This document shows, one piece after another, positions 63,236-64,000 of a stretch of DNA of 64,000 nucleotides. The notes beneath the pieces were generated by a model. It had not been told where the DNA came from, made no database searches, and saw nothing but the letters and a program-made list of their open reading frames with translations. Numbering within the stretch: position 1 is the stretch's first letter; each line of letters opens with the position of its first letter. The position numbers and the translations under genes are program-made. This DNA comes from Lacibacter sp. H375 (GTDB lineage Bacteria > Bacteroidota > Bacteroidia > Chitinophagales > Chitinophagaceae), in NCBI RefSeq assembly GCF_037892425.1, contig NZ_JBBKTT010000001.1:2976001-3040000 (forward strand), read 5' to 3'.

Positions 63236-64000
63236 ATGAAAAAGTCAATAAAAATAACTTTATCTGTGGCTGTACTGTTCGCAGTTTTAGCAACAGTATC
63301 TTGTAAGCGATATCTCGACAGGCCATTGGAAGCCACAATCACGGAAAAAGATGTTTTTCTGAATTTCCGGAGTTTCCAGGGGTTTACCGAAGAGTTACAC
63401 AATTGCCTTCCTGATATGTCAAAGGCTACCTGGAACAGTGAGTGGAATACGGGAGATGATGTACTGTCAACTACGAATGCAAACTACAGGCTGAACGCTG
63501 AATTTGATAATGGTAATTACAGGGCCTGGCAAACCGGTGGTGGTGGCTGGGACAATAGCTGGCTCGACGATAATGGCGCCGGTGCCGATAATCTTGGGAA
63601 TAACCATCAACGTAAGGGACTATGGCCTTTAGCGTGGTATGGAATTCGAAAAGCAAACCTTGGCCTGGCTAATATCGATAAAATGGTGAATGCCACACAG
63701 GAAGAACGAGATGTTATTAAAGGACAGCTGTTGTTTTTCCGTGGGTTTTTCCATTTCCAGTTAATGAGCTTTTGGGGAGGGCTTCCTTATATTGATACAG
63801 TGCTGTCAAGCAGTGCAAAATTAGAGTTGCCAAGGCTCAACTATCGCCAGACATCTCTTAAGGCTGCGAAAGATTTCGAGGATGCTGCGGCCTTACTGCC
63901 CTCTAATTGGGACAATACGGCCGTTGGACAGTTGACCCTCGGAAATAACCAGCAGCGTATAACCAAAGTTGCGGCGCTTGGATTCAAGGGTAAAACTTTG
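63236..64000 (+). CDS. SusD-like lipoprotein (PUL 3), 3' truncated by window edge
   Basis: Reading from the ATG at 63236 gives an open frame of 255 codons to the last base, so the C-terminus is outside the window. The lipoprotein signal MKKSIKITLSVAVLFAVLA ends in the lipobox TVSC with a cysteine at about residue 23. The stretch GQLLFFRGFFHFQLMSFWGGLPYID (about 164-188) is the SusD helix that lines the ligand face; PLAWYGIRKANLGL precedes it. It pairs with the SusC gene 17 bases upstream. Only about half of a typical SusD is visible. Confidence 0.92.
   Translation, partial: MKKSIKITLSVAVLFAVLATVSCKRYLDRPLEATITEKDVFLNFRSFQGFTEELHNCLPDMSKATWNSEWNTGDDVLSTTNANYRLNAEFDNGNYRAWQTGGGGWDNSWLDDNGAGADNLGNNHQRKGLWPLAWYGIRKANLGLANIDKMVNATQEERDVIKGQLLFFRGFFHFQLMSFWGGLPYIDTVLSSSAKLELPRLNYRQTSLKAAKDFEDAAALLPSNWDNTAVGQLTLGNNQQRITKVAALGFKGKTL

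Overview
The window is a stretch of Bacteroidota chromosome, most likely from a free-living Chitinophagaceae-type bacterium. This placement rests on three large SusC/SusD pairs, two giant hybrid two-component sensors, an ECF sigma factor of the Bacteroidota type, matches to the Bacteroidota -7 box TAnnTTTG, and the near absence of Shine-Dalgarno sequences. The genus is inference.

Region 1 (1-5233) is a compact plus-strand molybdenum cofactor operon: a MobA/MocA-like nucleotidyltransferase cut by the left edge, moeA, a TauE/SafE-type permease, moaD, a MoeB-rhodanese protein, moaE and a moaC-moaB fusion. A converging Nudix hydrolase, a gap with a strong orphan terminator, and an EamA permease follow (5244-7083).

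Region 2 (about 7287-32543) is polysaccharide utilization locus (PUL) 1. It has a ROK regulator, susC-susD and a terminator, then exported enzymes: GH2 beta-mannosidase (two domains missing), GH92 alpha-mannosidase, GH29 fucosidase with PA14 domain, an alkaline-phosphatase-superfamily enzyme, GH95 fucosidase/galactosidase, an SGNH esterase and GH20 hexosaminidase. A hybrid two-component regulator closes it. Beta-mannosidase, alpha-mannosidase, hexosaminidase and fucosidases together point to N-glycan-like glycans. A decayed FadR-type regulator lies between the phosphatase and GH95 genes.

Region 3 (32544-53868) is PUL 2. It begins with a scar of a deleted susC-susD pair: an operator-like site, a start-like ORF and a frameshifted SusD C-terminus. 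Next come a beta-propeller/GH105 fusion, an intact susC-susD with the same kind of upstream site, GH2 beta-galactosidase, and a tightly packed row of GH16, double GH43, GH127/GH146, GH51 and DUF2264 (GH154). The set fits type II arabinogalactan: galactan backbone, arabinose decorations and uronic acid caps. A second hybrid sensor (53982-58130, minus strand) converges on this row and is separated from it by a terminator.

Region 4 (58131-64000) starts PUL 3: an ECF sigma factor without a visible anti-sigma gene, a small uncharacterised ORF, a susC and a susD cut by the right edge. Its substrate cannot be read from the window.

The main points for follow-up are the two relic genes (FCD regulator and SusD), the paired C-tract sites with exact 21-nt spacing upstream of both the live and the dead susC, the domain-stripped beta-mannosidase, the propeller-GH105 fusion and the double-GH43 protein. 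No CRISPR array, rRNA, tRNA, transposase or phage gene was recognised.
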